Below are positions 43,165-51,180 of a stretch of 64,000 nt of DNA, piece after piece. The stretch is from assembly GCF_036226405.1 (NCBI RefSeq), contig NZ_CP108464.1, positions 6,634,001-6,698,000 of the forward strand, read 5' to 3'. The notes under the pieces are model-generated. The model had not been told where the DNA came from and searched no databases. It saw only the letters and a program-made list of their open reading frames with translations. Source of the DNA: Streptomyces sp. NBC_01260 (lineage in GTDB: Bacteria; Actinomycetota; Actinomycetes; Streptomycetales; Streptomycetaceae). Position 1 is the stretch's first letter; each line of letters opens with the position of its first letter. A program made the translations under genes and the position numbers.

Positions 43165-44339
43165 GGACCTCCGCCTTCCTGTACCCCTGGGACGTCGTCG
43201 GGGACCCGGACGCGGCCGCCCGCGTCGCCGACCTCGGCGTGCAGCAGGTGACGCTCGCCTCCGCCTACCACTCCACCCGGGCGCTGACCCCGCGCCACCC
43301 GGGCCACCGCATCGTCACGGCCGAGCACGCCGCGGTGCTCTACCCGCCGGACGCCGCACGGTGGGCGGGGCGCGCGCTGCGTCCCCGCGCGCAGTCCTGG
43401 GTGGCCTCGGACGATCCCTACGCCGAGGCCGCCGAGGCCCTGGCCGGCGCGGGTCTCCAGGTGCACAGCTGGGTGGTCCTCGCGCACAACTCCCGGCTGG
43501 GCGCCGAGCACCCGGACACCTCCGTGGTCAACGCCTACGGCGACCGCTACCCGTGGGCCCCCTGCATCGCGCAGCCCGCGGTCCGCGCCCATCTGGTGGA
43601 CCTGGCGGCGGAGGCGGCGGTACGCGGCGGTACGCACGGCACCGAGCTGGAGTCCTGCGGCTGGTACGGCTTCGCGCATCTGCACGCCCACGACAAGATC
43701 GCGGGCGTCGCTCTCGGCGACGCGGCGCAGTACCTGATGTCGCTCTGCTTCTGCCCCGGCTGCCGGACCGGGTACGCCGGTCAGGGGCTGGACGCCGATG
43801 AGCTGGGCCGGGCGGTACGCCGGGCGCTGGAGCCGGCCTGGTCCGGTGCGGGCTCCCCGGAGGCCGGCTGGTCCGGTGTCGAGAAGCTCCTCGGCGCGGG
43901 TCCCGCCGCCGCCACCCTCCAGTGGCGCGCCGCAGTGGCCCGCGGGCTCCAGGAGTCGGTGGTCGCCGCGGTGCGGGCGGCCGCGGCGCCGGAGTTCCAG
44001 GTGCTGCTGCACGCCGACCCCGCGCCGTACCGCTCCGGTGCGAACGTGGGCGTGGACCCGGAGCACATCCTGTCCGTGGCGGACGGCGTGGTGCTGCCCT
44101 GCACCGGCGCCGACGCGGCGCGCGAGGCCGTGCTCGGCCCGTTCGCCGGCCGCGAGGGTGTGCTCGCGGCCAACCTCACCGTGGTGCGGGGGATGGGCGG
44201 CAGCCCGGACACCCTGGAGCGCGACGCCGGGCACGCGGCCTCGCTCGGCGCGAACCAACTGCGGCTGTACCACGCGGGCCTGGCCTCCGGCCCGGACCTG
44301 GAAGCCGTGGCCGAAGCGCTCTCACGCCTCGGCCGATGA
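43161..44339 (+). CDS. Unrecognised protein coupled to kdgD
   Basis: A 392-residue soluble protein starting at GTG 43161, inside the kdgD stop. I do not recognise the family by name. The sequence looks like an alpha/beta barrel: VADLGVQQVTLASAYHSTRA near the start, VHSWVVLAHN, a central GTELESCGWYGFAHLHAHDK, LHADPAPYRSGANVG, and a final GANQLRLYHAGLASGPDLEA. C196, C198 and C201 form CFCPGC, a motif seen after strand 4 of some uncharacterised glycosidase-like TIM barrels. No signal peptide, so it acts in the cytosol, probably on an oligouronide or a pathway intermediate. It ends 18 bp inside the convergent MFS gene. Confidence 0.8.
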   Translation: MRTSAFLYPWDVVGDPDAAARVADLGVQQVTLASAYHSTRALTPRHPGHRIVTAEHAAVLYPPDAARWAGRALRPRAQSWVASDDPYAEAAEALAGAGLQVHSWVVLAHNSRLGAEHPDTSVVNAYGDRYPWAPCIAQPAVRAHLVDLAAEAAVRGGTHGTELESCGWYGFAHLHAHDKIAGVALGDAAQYLMSLCFCPGCRTGYAGQGLDADELGRAVRRALEPAWSGAGSPEAGWSGVEKLLGAGPAAATLQWRAAVARGLQESVVAAVRAAAAPEFQVLLHADPAPYRSGANVGVDPEHILSVADGVVLPCTGADAAREAVLGPFAGREGVLAANLTVVRGMGGSPDTLERDAGHAASLGANQLRLYHAGLASGPDLEAVAEALSRLGR

Positions 44340-45563
44340 GGAACGCGGGCCGGCGGCGGTGTGCGTCAGCACCCCTCGCCGGCCCGTGACCAGGGCCACC
44401 GCGGCCGCCAGCGCCACCGCGCCCACCAGCGGCAGCAGCACCTGGACGTCCACCAGCGCGACCAGTCCCGCGCCGAGCGCCAGCGCCACGGCGTTGGGCG
44501 CCATCATCAGCGTGTTGGCGGTCGCGGCCGTGCGGCCGAGCAGCGCGTCCGGGGTCTCCCGCTGCACCGCCGTCATCGCGGCGATCAGCACGCACGGCAG
44601 CCCGGCCCCGATCAGGCCGCACGCCAGCAGCGCCACCGTGTCGTACGGCACCGCCCGCAGACCCACCGCCACCCCGAACAGGGCGATTCCCGCCGCCGTG
44701 AACACTCGTTCCGGCAGCCGCCGCAGCAACGGTCCGGCCAGCAGCCCGACCGCGACGGACCCGACGCCCTGCGCCACGGAGAGCACACCCGCGTACGCCG
44801 GGGAGTGCCCGAGTGTCCCGTCCACGACGGCGTACAGCGTCGCCCCGTTGAGCCCGGCGCACAGCATCGTGACCGATCCGGCGAGCACCAGTGGACGCAA
44901 GCGCGGCGACCCCCACACCTGCCGCATCCCGGCGGTCCACCCGCCCGCCCCGTCCTCGGCCACCGCCGGGACGGGCCGCCGTACCCGCAGCAGTCCGTAG
45001 AGCCCGGCGGCCAGCGCGAAGGAGACCGCGTCCAGCAGGGCCACCGAGGCGCCGCCGAAGCGCGCGCAGAGCGCGGCGCCGGTCAGCGGGGCCACCAGTT
45101 TCATGCCCTCGTTCGCCATCATCCGCAGGCCGTTGAAGTCCCCCAGCAGCCGGGCGTCCACGGCCCCCGCGACCAGCGCCGACTCCGCCGGGTCCATCAG
45201 CACGAAGCTCGTCCCGTACAGCGCCAGCACCGTGAACAGGAGCCAGATCCGCCCTGCCGAGTCCACCGTGGTCAGGGTGGTCAGCAGCAGGGCCATCACG
45301 ACGTTCGACCAGACCAGCAACGGCTTCCTGGGCAACCGGTCGGCCACCGCCCCGAGGACCGGCCCGAAGAGCACCGGCATCCAGACGGTGAACAGGGCGA
45401 GCGCCGCCAGACTGTCCGAACCCGTCAGCGACTTGACCCAGATCCCGGCCGCCAGCGACATCGCCGAGCTGCCGAACCCGGAGACGACGACCGCTGCCAG
45501 GAACAGCCCGGCCGTCCGGTCCCGCAGTACCCGCCCCGCCGCCGACCCCGCCATCGTGCCCAC
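44322..45563 (-). CDS. MFS transporter (EntS/drug-efflux type)
   Basis: A 413-residue transporter with 12 hydrophobic helices. GAVADRLPRKPLLVWSNVVM is the loop 2-3 motif. AAMTAVQRETPDALLGRTAA and the overall form resemble EntS-like exporters (MFS_3), not the hexuronate importers, so it is probably not part of the uronate pathway despite its place. GTG 45563 has GGGAGG at good spacing. Its 3' end overlaps the convergent unknown gene by 18 bp. Confidence 0.87.
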   Translation of the reverse strand: MGTMAGSAAGRVLRDRTAGLFLAAVVVSGFGSSAMSLAAGIWVKSLTGSDSLAALALFTVWMPVLFGPVLGAVADRLPRKPLLVWSNVVMALLLTTLTTVDSAGRIWLLFTVLALYGTSFVLMDPAESALVAGAVDARLLGDFNGLRMMANEGMKLVAPLTGAALCARFGGASVALLDAVSFALAAGLYGLLRVRRPVPAVAEDGAGGWTAGMRQVWGSPRLRPLVLAGSVTMLCAGLNGATLYAVVDGTLGHSPAYAGVLSVAQGVGSVAVGLLAGPLLRRLPERVFTAAGIALFGVAVGLRAVPYDTVALLACGLIGAGLPCVLIAAMTAVQRETPDALLGRTAATANTLMMAPNAVALALGAGLVALVDVQVLLPLVGAVALAAAVALVTGRRGVLTHTAAGPRSSSAEA

Positions 45564-45775
45564 CGAACCTCCCTGACCTGCACGTGTGTTGTGCGGTCAG
45601 GCTGGCCGCTAAGGCCCGCGCGGGGCATCGGGAAGATGCCGTAGGCGGCCTGGCGGGGCGGCCCGGTGCCGCGATCCGTGTACGGCACACGTCGTAGTCC
45701 GGCGAAGTTCTTCTGCCAGAAGCGTTGACGAAACATTCATGGCGCCTCTAGCTTCATCGCGTCGTACTTCGTACG

Positions 45776-45785
45776 TCATATATGA
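45776..45785. promoter_or_regulatory. TCATATATGA palindrome upstream of the GntR gene
   Basis: A perfect 10-bp AT-rich palindrome flanked by CGTC and GACG arms (45774-45789), 35 bp before the GntR start. It could be an autoregulatory site or part of the promoter. Confidence 0.42.
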
Positions 45786-45819
45786 GACGCGATACGCGAG
45801 ATGCGAGAGCCCTTCACCC

Positions 45820-46476
45820 ATGACCTTTGCGCCCACCCCGATTCCGTCCCGCACCCAGTACGTGCTGGAGGCGATCAAGCACGCGATCCTCACGGCGCAG
45901 CTGAGACCAGGGCAGGCGCTCGTCGAGACCGAGCTCGCCGCACAGTTCGGGGTCTCCAAGACCCCCGTCCGTGAGGCGCTCAAGACCCTCGCCGGTACCG
46001 GGCTCGTCGTCATGAGCCAGTACAAGGGCGCGATCGTGCGGCTGGTCGACGCGACGATGGCCAGGGAGGTGTACGACGTGCGGCTGCTGCTCGAACCGGA
46101 GGCGCTGCGCCGCTCCATCTCCCGCAAGGCCTCGCTCGACGCGGCCCAGGAGGCCCTGGAGCGGGCCGACTCGGCCGGCGACAAGGCGGACAGGTCGCTC
46201 GCCAACCGGGACTTCCACCGGGCGCTCTACCTGCCCTGCGGCAACCCCCTGCTGGCGCGGATGCTCGACGAGGTCCGCGACCAGGCGGCCCTCGTGTCGA
46301 CCGTCGCCTGGGCGACCGTCCCGTCCTGGGAACGGGAGGCGGCCGAGCACCGGGAGATCCTGCGGCTCGCGCTCGCCGACGACGCGGACGCCGCGGCCGG
46401 GGCCCTGCACGAACACATCGCGTCGTTCGTCCGCCGCGCGTTCCCCGACGACGAAGACGGGGGCGGCGCGGCGTGA
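45820..46476 (+). CDS. GntR-family (FadR/FCD) regulator of the sugar-acid genes
   Basis: A 218-residue regulator with an N-terminal winged helix at about 10-75 (IKHAILTAQLRPGQALVETE, LAAQFGVSKTPVREALKTLA) and an all-helical FCD ligand domain with metal-type residues (NRDFHRALYLPCGNP, EHREILRLALADDADAA). FCD regulators commonly sense sugar acids. I chose ATG 45820 because the AT-rich palindrome upstream would otherwise be coding. It is followed by the DapA-type gene after 32 bp, so regulator and enzymes form one operon. Confidence 0.88.
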   Translation: MTFAPTPIPSRTQYVLEAIKHAILTAQLRPGQALVETELAAQFGVSKTPVREALKTLAGTGLVVMSQYKGAIVRLVDATMAREVYDVRLLLEPEALRRSISRKASLDAAQEALERADSAGDKADRSLANRDFHRALYLPCGNPLLARMLDEVRDQAALVSTVAWATVPSWEREAAEHREILRLALADDADAAAGALHEHIASFVRRAFPDDEDGGGAA

Positions 46477-46508
46477 ACCACCAGCACACCGACGAAAGGC
46501 CTGTCCGC

Positions 46509-47411
46509 ATGGACCTCACACCGCTGAAGGCGGCCCTCGCGGACGTCGTGGCGATCCCGGTGACCCCGTTCGCCGCGGACGGCACCATCGACACGGCGGC
46601 GCACCGCGCCCTGCTGCGCAGGCTGCTCGACGGCGGCGTACGCATCCTCACCCCGAACGGCAACACCGGCGAGTTCTACGCGCTCACCCCCGAGGAGCGG
46701 CGCACCGTCACCGAGCTGACCATCGACGAGGCGGGCGGCCGTGCCGCGATCCTGGTCGGGGTCGGGCACGACGTGCCGACCGCCGTCGCCGCGGCCGAGC
46801 ACGCCCGGGACGCCGGGGCCGGGATGGTGATGGTGCACCAGCCCGTCCACCCGTACGTCTCGCAGGACGGCTGGATCGACTACCACCGGGCCATCGCGGA
46901 GGCCGTCCCCGGACTCGGCGTCGTGCCCTACATCCGCAACCCGCACCTGGACGGGGAGTGCCTGGCCACGCTCGCCGACGGCTGCCCCAACGTCATCGGC
47001 GTCAAGTACGCCGTCCCGGACGCCGCCCGCTTCGCCGCCTTCGCCCGGGACGCGGGTCTCGACCGGTTCGTCTGGATCGCCGGCCTCGCCGAGCTGTACG
47101 CCCCCTCCTACTTCTCCGCGGGCGCCACCGGATTCACCTCCGGCCTGGTCAATGTCGCCCCCGGTGTCTCGCTGGCCATGCTGGAGGCGCTGCGGGCCGG
47201 CGACCAACGGGCCGCCATGAAGGTCTGGGAGCGGATCCGCCGCTTCGAGGAACTGCGCGCCGACCGGCAGTCCGCCGACAACGTGACGGTCGTCAAGGAG
47301 GCCCTGGCCTCGCTCGGCCTGTGCGGCCGCGATGTACGCCCGCCCAGCCGGGTGCTGCCCGAGCCGCAGCGCGCCGAGGTCGCCGACCAGGTCGCGGGGT
47401 GGTCCATATGA
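46509..47411 (+). CDS. DapA-superfamily sugar-acid dehydratase/aldolase
   Basis: A 300-residue class I aldolase-fold enzyme with Y141 (VVPYIRNPH) and the Schiff-base lysine K166 (VIGVKYAVPDA). It lacks the GRTG arginine motif of true DapA and has ILTPNGNTGEFYALTPEERR, so it handles a keto-deoxy sugar acid. Together with the IlvD-type gene it overlaps by 4 nt, a 2-keto-3-deoxy-pentonate dehydratase or aldolase is likely. ATG 46509 with GAAAGG upstream is used; GTG 46473, overlapping the GntR stop, is possible. Confidence 0.83.
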   Translation: MDLTPLKAALADVVAIPVTPFAADGTIDTAAHRALLRRLLDGGVRILTPNGNTGEFYALTPEERRTVTELTIDEAGGRAAILVGVGHDVPTAVAAAEHARDAGAGMVMVHQPVHPYVSQDGWIDYHRAIAEAVPGLGVVPYIRNPHLDGECLATLADGCPNVIGVKYAVPDAARFAAFARDAGLDRFVWIAGLAELYAPSYFSAGATGFTSGLVNVAPGVSLAMLEALRAGDQRAAMKVWERIRRFEELRADRQSADNVTVVKEALASLGLCGRDVRPPSRVLPEPQRAEVADQVAGWSI

Positions 47412-49144
47412 CCCCCGGGGCCGGCCGCGTCAGCTCCGAGGAACTGCGCAGCCACCAGTGGTACGGCACGGACGGGCTCCGCTCCTTCAGCCACCGCGCC
47501 CGCACCCGCCAGCTCGGCTACCTCCCCGAGGAGCACCTCGGCAAGCCGGTCATCGCGATCCTCAACACCTGGTCCGACATCAACCCCTGCCACGTCCACC
47601 TGCGCGAGCGCGCCCAGGCGGTCAAGCGGGGGGTCTGGCAGGCGGGCGGCTTCCCGCTCGAATTCCCGGTCTCCACCCTCTCGGAGACGTTCCAGAAGCC
47701 GACCCCGATGCTCTACCGCAACATGCTGGCGATGGAGACGGAGGAGCTGCTGCGCTCCTACCCCGTCGACGGTGCGGTGCTGCTGGGCGGCTGCGACAAG
47801 TCGACGCCCGCGCTGCTGATGGGCGCCGCCTCCGCCGATCTGCCGGCCGTCTTCGTACCGGCCGGGCCGATGCTGCCGGGGCACTGGCGCAATGAAGTCC
47901 TCGGCTCCGGCACCGACATGTGGAAGTACTGGGACGACAAGCGGGCCGGACTCATCGGCGACTGCGAGATGGCCGAACTGGAGAACGGGCTCGCCCGCTC
48001 GCCCGGCCACTGCATGACGATGGGCACCGCCTCCACCCTGACGGCCGCGGCCGAGGCGCTCGGCGTCACCGTCCCCGGCGCCTCCTCCATCCCGGCCGTC
48101 GACTCGGGCCACGACCGGATGGCCGCGCGGTCCGGACTCGCGATCGTCGAACTGGTGTGGCAGCAGAGGAAGTTGTCGGAGATCCTCACGGCGGACGCGT
48201 ACGAGGACGCCGTCGCCACCGTCCTCGCGCTCGGCGGTTCCACCAACGCCGTCATCCACCTCATCGCGATGGCGGGCCGCTCCGGGATCACGCTCACCCT
48301 CGACGACTTCGACCGCATCGCCCGCACCGTTCCGGTGCTGGCCAATCTGCGGCCCGGCGGGAAGTACCTCATGGAGGACTTCCACTTCGCCGGCGGGCTG
48401 CCCGGCTTCCTGGCCCGGCTCACCGACGTACTCCACCTGGACCGGCCCACGGTCACGCACGACACCCTGCGCGCACAGCTCGACGGCGCGCTGGTGCACA
48501 ACAGCGACGTCATCCGGGAACGCGACAACCCCCTCGCCGACGAGGGCGGCGTGGCGGTGCTGCGCGGCAACCTCTGCCCGGACGGCGCGGTCATCAAGCA
48601 CATCGCCGCCGAACCCCACCTGCTGCGCCACACCGGTCCCGCGGTCGTCTTCGACGACTACCAGGAGATGCAGCGCACCATCAACGACCCGGCCCTGGCC
48701 CTCACTCCGGACCATGTGCTGGTGCTCCGCAACGCCGGACCCAAGGGCGGCCCGGGTATGCCCGAGTACGGCATGCTGCCGATCCCCGACTACCTGCTGA
48801 AGCAGGGCGTACGGGACATGGTGCGGCTCTCCGACGCCCGGATGAGCGGCACCAGTTACGGGGCCTGCGTGCTGCACATCGCACCCGAGTCCTATGTCGG
48901 CGGGCCCCTCGCCCTCGTCCGCAGCGGTGACCTGATCACCCTGGACGTCGAGGCGCGCCTGCTCCATCTCGACGTCAGCGAGGAGGAGTTGTCGCGGCGC
49001 AGGGCCGGGTGGGCGCCGCCGGCCAACCGGTACGAGCGCGGTTACGGCGCGCTCTACCAGGACCAGATCACCCAGGCCGACACCGGCTGCGACTTCGCCT
49101 TCCTGGCCCGGCCGGGAGACGTGCCCGACCCGTACGCCGGCTGA
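47408..49144 (+). CDS. IlvD/Edd-family sugar-acid dehydratase
   Basis: A 578-residue Fe-S dehydratase. The three cluster cysteines are C61 (DINPCHVHL), C129 (LLGGCDKSTPA) and C202 (SPGHCMTMGTAST). The length and the RSHQWYGTDGLRSFSHRART N-terminus fit the sugar-acid branch (L-arabonate, D-xylonate or similar) better than dihydroxy-acid dehydratase. It probably converts an aldonate to the 2-keto-3-deoxy acid used by the upstream enzyme. It is coupled to that gene by a 4-nt overlap and is itself a client of the Fe-S assembly machinery. Confidence 0.87.
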   Translation: MTPGAGRVSSEELRSHQWYGTDGLRSFSHRARTRQLGYLPEEHLGKPVIAILNTWSDINPCHVHLRERAQAVKRGVWQAGGFPLEFPVSTLSETFQKPTPMLYRNMLAMETEELLRSYPVDGAVLLGGCDKSTPALLMGAASADLPAVFVPAGPMLPGHWRNEVLGSGTDMWKYWDDKRAGLIGDCEMAELENGLARSPGHCMTMGTASTLTAAAEALGVTVPGASSIPAVDSGHDRMAARSGLAIVELVWQQRKLSEILTADAYEDAVATVLALGGSTNAVIHLIAMAGRSGITLTLDDFDRIARTVPVLANLRPGGKYLMEDFHFAGGLPGFLARLTDVLHLDRPTVTHDTLRAQLDGALVHNSDVIRERDNPLADEGGVAVLRGNLCPDGAVIKHIAAEPHLLRHTGPAVVFDDYQEMQRTINDPALALTPDHVLVLRNAGPKGGPGMPEYGMLPIPDYLLKQGVRDMVRLSDARMSGTSYGACVLHIAPESYVGGPLALVRSGDLITLDVEARLLHLDVSEEELSRRRAGWAPPANRYERGYGALYQDQITQADTGCDFAFLARPGDVPDPYAG

Positions 49145-49174
49145 ACGGCCCCACCGGAATTCCGCGCACCGCCT

Positions 49175-49192
49175 CGTTCGGTACACCGAACG
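49175..49192. promoter_or_regulatory. Palindrome CGTTCGGT-AC-ACCGAACG before the ABC operon
   Basis: Perfect 8-bp arms around AC, 137 bp before the first permease start. The GGT-AC-ACC core fits the loose GT...AC pattern of GntR-family sites, so the upstream GntR-FCD protein is a plausible binder. Confidence 0.6.
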
Positions 49193-49199
49193 TCATGCG

Positions 49200-49211
49200 G
49201 GAAGCGCTTGC
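49200..49211. promoter_or_regulatory. LacI-type operator GGAAGCGCTTGC
   Basis: The AAGCGCTT core (49202-49209) is the hallmark of LacI/PurR-family operators. It lies 8 bp after the preceding palindrome. No LacI gene is in the window, so a regulator encoded elsewhere would have to bind. Confidence 0.55.
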
Positions 49212-49328
49212 GCACTACACGCATCGCACCACCGAGCACCACCCGGCAGCACCGGGCGCAGTCCAGTGCCGCCCAGCCCCGCCGAGCACCAACCCGCACC
49301 CCCGTGCCAGAGAGAACGGAGACGTGTC

Positions 49329-50258
49329 ATGGCCCAAGCCGCCGCTGTGGCCACACCGCCCAAGGTGCCCAGGCGCCGCTCCGCGAGCCCCCGCCGACTG
49401 CCGTATCTGCTGATCGCCCCCGCGGGGCTGCTGATGCTGGGCTTCATCGCCTATCCGGTGGTCAGCGTCTTCTACTACAGCCTGCAGAACTACAACGTCA
49501 CCAAGCCCTGGCGGAACGGCTTCGCGGGCCTGGACAACTTCACCCGGATCTTCACCGAGGACGACCAGTTCTGGACCACGCTGGGCTTCAGCGCCCAATG
49601 GGTGGTCACCCAGGTCGCGCTCCAGCTCACCCTCGGACTGGCCCTCGCCCTGATCGTCAACCAGACCTTCATCGGCCGCGGCATCTCCCGCGCCATGGTC
49701 TTCTCGCCCTGGGCCGTCTCCGGCGTGCTGACCAGCACCATCTGGATCCTGCTCTACAACTCCTCGACCGGATTCAGCCGTTACCTCGCGGACGCCGGGA
49801 TCGGCGACTACGGCACCTCCGTGCTCTCCGACACCGGAACCGTCTTCTGGGCCGCGACCGTCGCCGAACTCTGGCGCGGGGTCCCCTTCTTCGCCATCCT
49901 CATCCTCGCCGACCTGCAGTCCGTCTCCAAGGAGCTGTACGAGGCGGCGTCCGTCGACGGCGCCGGGCGGCTGCGCCAGTTCTTCCACATCACCCTGCCG
50001 CACCTGCGGGACGCGATCATCCTCGCCACCCTGCTGCGCGGCGTGTGGGAGTTCAACAACGTCGACCTGCTCTACACCCTCACCGGAGGCGGACCGGCGG
50101 GCGAGACCACCACCCTGCCGCTCTACGTCGCCAACACCGGCATCGAGGGCCACGACTTCGGCTACGCCTCGGCGCTCACCACCGTCGCCTTCGTGATCCT
50201 CCTCTTCTGCTCGATCGTCTACCTGCGCCTGAGCAAGTTCGGAGGCGACCACAAGTGA
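49329..50258 (+). CDS. Sugar ABC transporter permease (CUT1, MalF-like)
   Basis: A 309-residue inner-membrane permease with six transmembrane segments after an Arg/Pro-rich N-terminus (PPKVPRRRSASPRRLPYLL). The cytoplasmic EAA loop is EAASVDGAGRLRQFFHITLP. It pairs with the second permease and the binding protein further down the operon. GGAGA precedes ATG 49329. The stop overlaps the next GTG by 4 nt. With GH43 and pectate lyase in the same block it probably imports oligogalacturonides or arabino-oligosaccharides. Confidence 0.92.
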   Translation: MAQAAAVATPPKVPRRRSASPRRLPYLLIAPAGLLMLGFIAYPVVSVFYYSLQNYNVTKPWRNGFAGLDNFTRIFTEDDQFWTTLGFSAQWVVTQVALQLTLGLALALIVNQTFIGRGISRAMVFSPWAVSGVLTSTIWILLYNSSTGFSRYLADAGIGDYGTSVLSDTGTVFWAATVAELWRGVPFFAILILADLQSVSKELYEAASVDGAGRLRQFFHITLPHLRDAIILATLLRGVWEFNNVDLLYTLTGGGPAGETTTLPLYVANTGIEGHDFGYASALTTVAFVILLFCSIVYLRLSKFGGDHK

Positions 50259-51175
50259 CTGCCGCACTGGCCGAGAAGAACGGCACCGACTCCGCACACC
50301 CGCCCGCGCCGAGCAGCCGGCCGCCCACCGCGCACCGGCGCCGCAAGCCCGGTCGCGAGCGCGCCTTCGACGAGGTGCCGCGCTGGCAGATCTACGTACC
50401 GCTCGGCATCTACCTGGTCTTCACCCTCATCCCGTTCTACTGGATGCTCCTGTTCGCCGTGCGCCCCGCCGGGTCCACCTCGCTGGTGCCGTGGCCGATG
50501 ACCGGGGAGCACTTCTCCAAGGTCTGGAACGAGCGCAGCTTCGCCGTCTTCTTCCAGAACAGCATGATCGTCGGGGTCTGCACCCTGATCACCACCACGC
50601 TCGTGGCGCTGGCCGGCGGTTACGCCCTCGCCCGGTTCAACTTCAAGATCAAGAACGCCTTCATGCTGGCGCTGCTCTGCTCGCAGTTCATCCCGGGCGC
50701 GCTGATGCTCGTACCGCTCTTCGAGATCTTCAAGAACCTCCGGATGATCAACTCCCTGGGGAGCGTGGTCATCGCCGAGACGGTCTTCCAGCTGCCGCTG
50801 TCGATCATCCTGATCAGCGGATTCATCAAGAACGTGCCCGTCTCGCTGGAGGAGGCCGCCTGGGTGGACGGCTGCTCGCGCCTGCGCGCCTTCTGCGCGG
50901 TGGTGCTGCCACTGCTGCGGCCGGGGCTGATCGCGGTCGGCTCGTTCGCCTTCGTGCACAGCTGGAACCACTTCCTGTTCGCCCTGATGTTCCTCAGCGA
51001 GCAGGACAAGCAGACGATCCCGGTCGGCCTGAACACTCTCATCGGCGCGGACAGCGTCGACCTGGGCGCGCTCGCCGCGGGCGGTGTGATCGCCGCGGTC
51101 CCCGTGGTGATCGTCTTCGCCTTCATCCAGAAATGGCTGATCACCGGCTTCAGCGCCGGCGCAGTGAAGGGCTGA
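50255..51175 (+). CDS. Sugar ABC transporter permease (CUT1, MalG-like)
   Basis: A 306-residue permease with six transmembrane segments. The EAA loop reads EEAAWVDGCSRLRAFCAVVL and the C-terminus KWLITGFSAGAVKG is typical of MalG-type proteins. It starts at GTG 50255 in the stop of the partner permease. No ATPase gene is found in this block, so a shared multiple-sugar ATPase of the MsiK kind encoded elsewhere must energise it. Confidence 0.92.
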   Translation: MTAALAEKNGTDSAHPPAPSSRPPTAHRRRKPGRERAFDEVPRWQIYVPLGIYLVFTLIPFYWMLLFAVRPAGSTSLVPWPMTGEHFSKVWNERSFAVFFQNSMIVGVCTLITTTLVALAGGYALARFNFKIKNAFMLALLCSQFIPGALMLVPLFEIFKNLRMINSLGSVVIAETVFQLPLSIILISGFIKNVPVSLEEAAWVDGCSRLRAFCAVVLPLLRPGLIAVGSFAFVHSWNHFLFALMFLSEQDKQTIPVGLNTLIGADSVDLGALAAGGVIAAVPVVIVFAFIQKWLITGFSAGAVKG

Positions 51176-51180
51176 CGCGC

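Noticed and set aside
44322..45563. The MFS gene as the uronate importer of the pectin island.
   Set aside because: Its sequence resembles EntS/drug exporters and it is transcribed against the pathway genes; the CUT1 ABC system is the better importer candidate.
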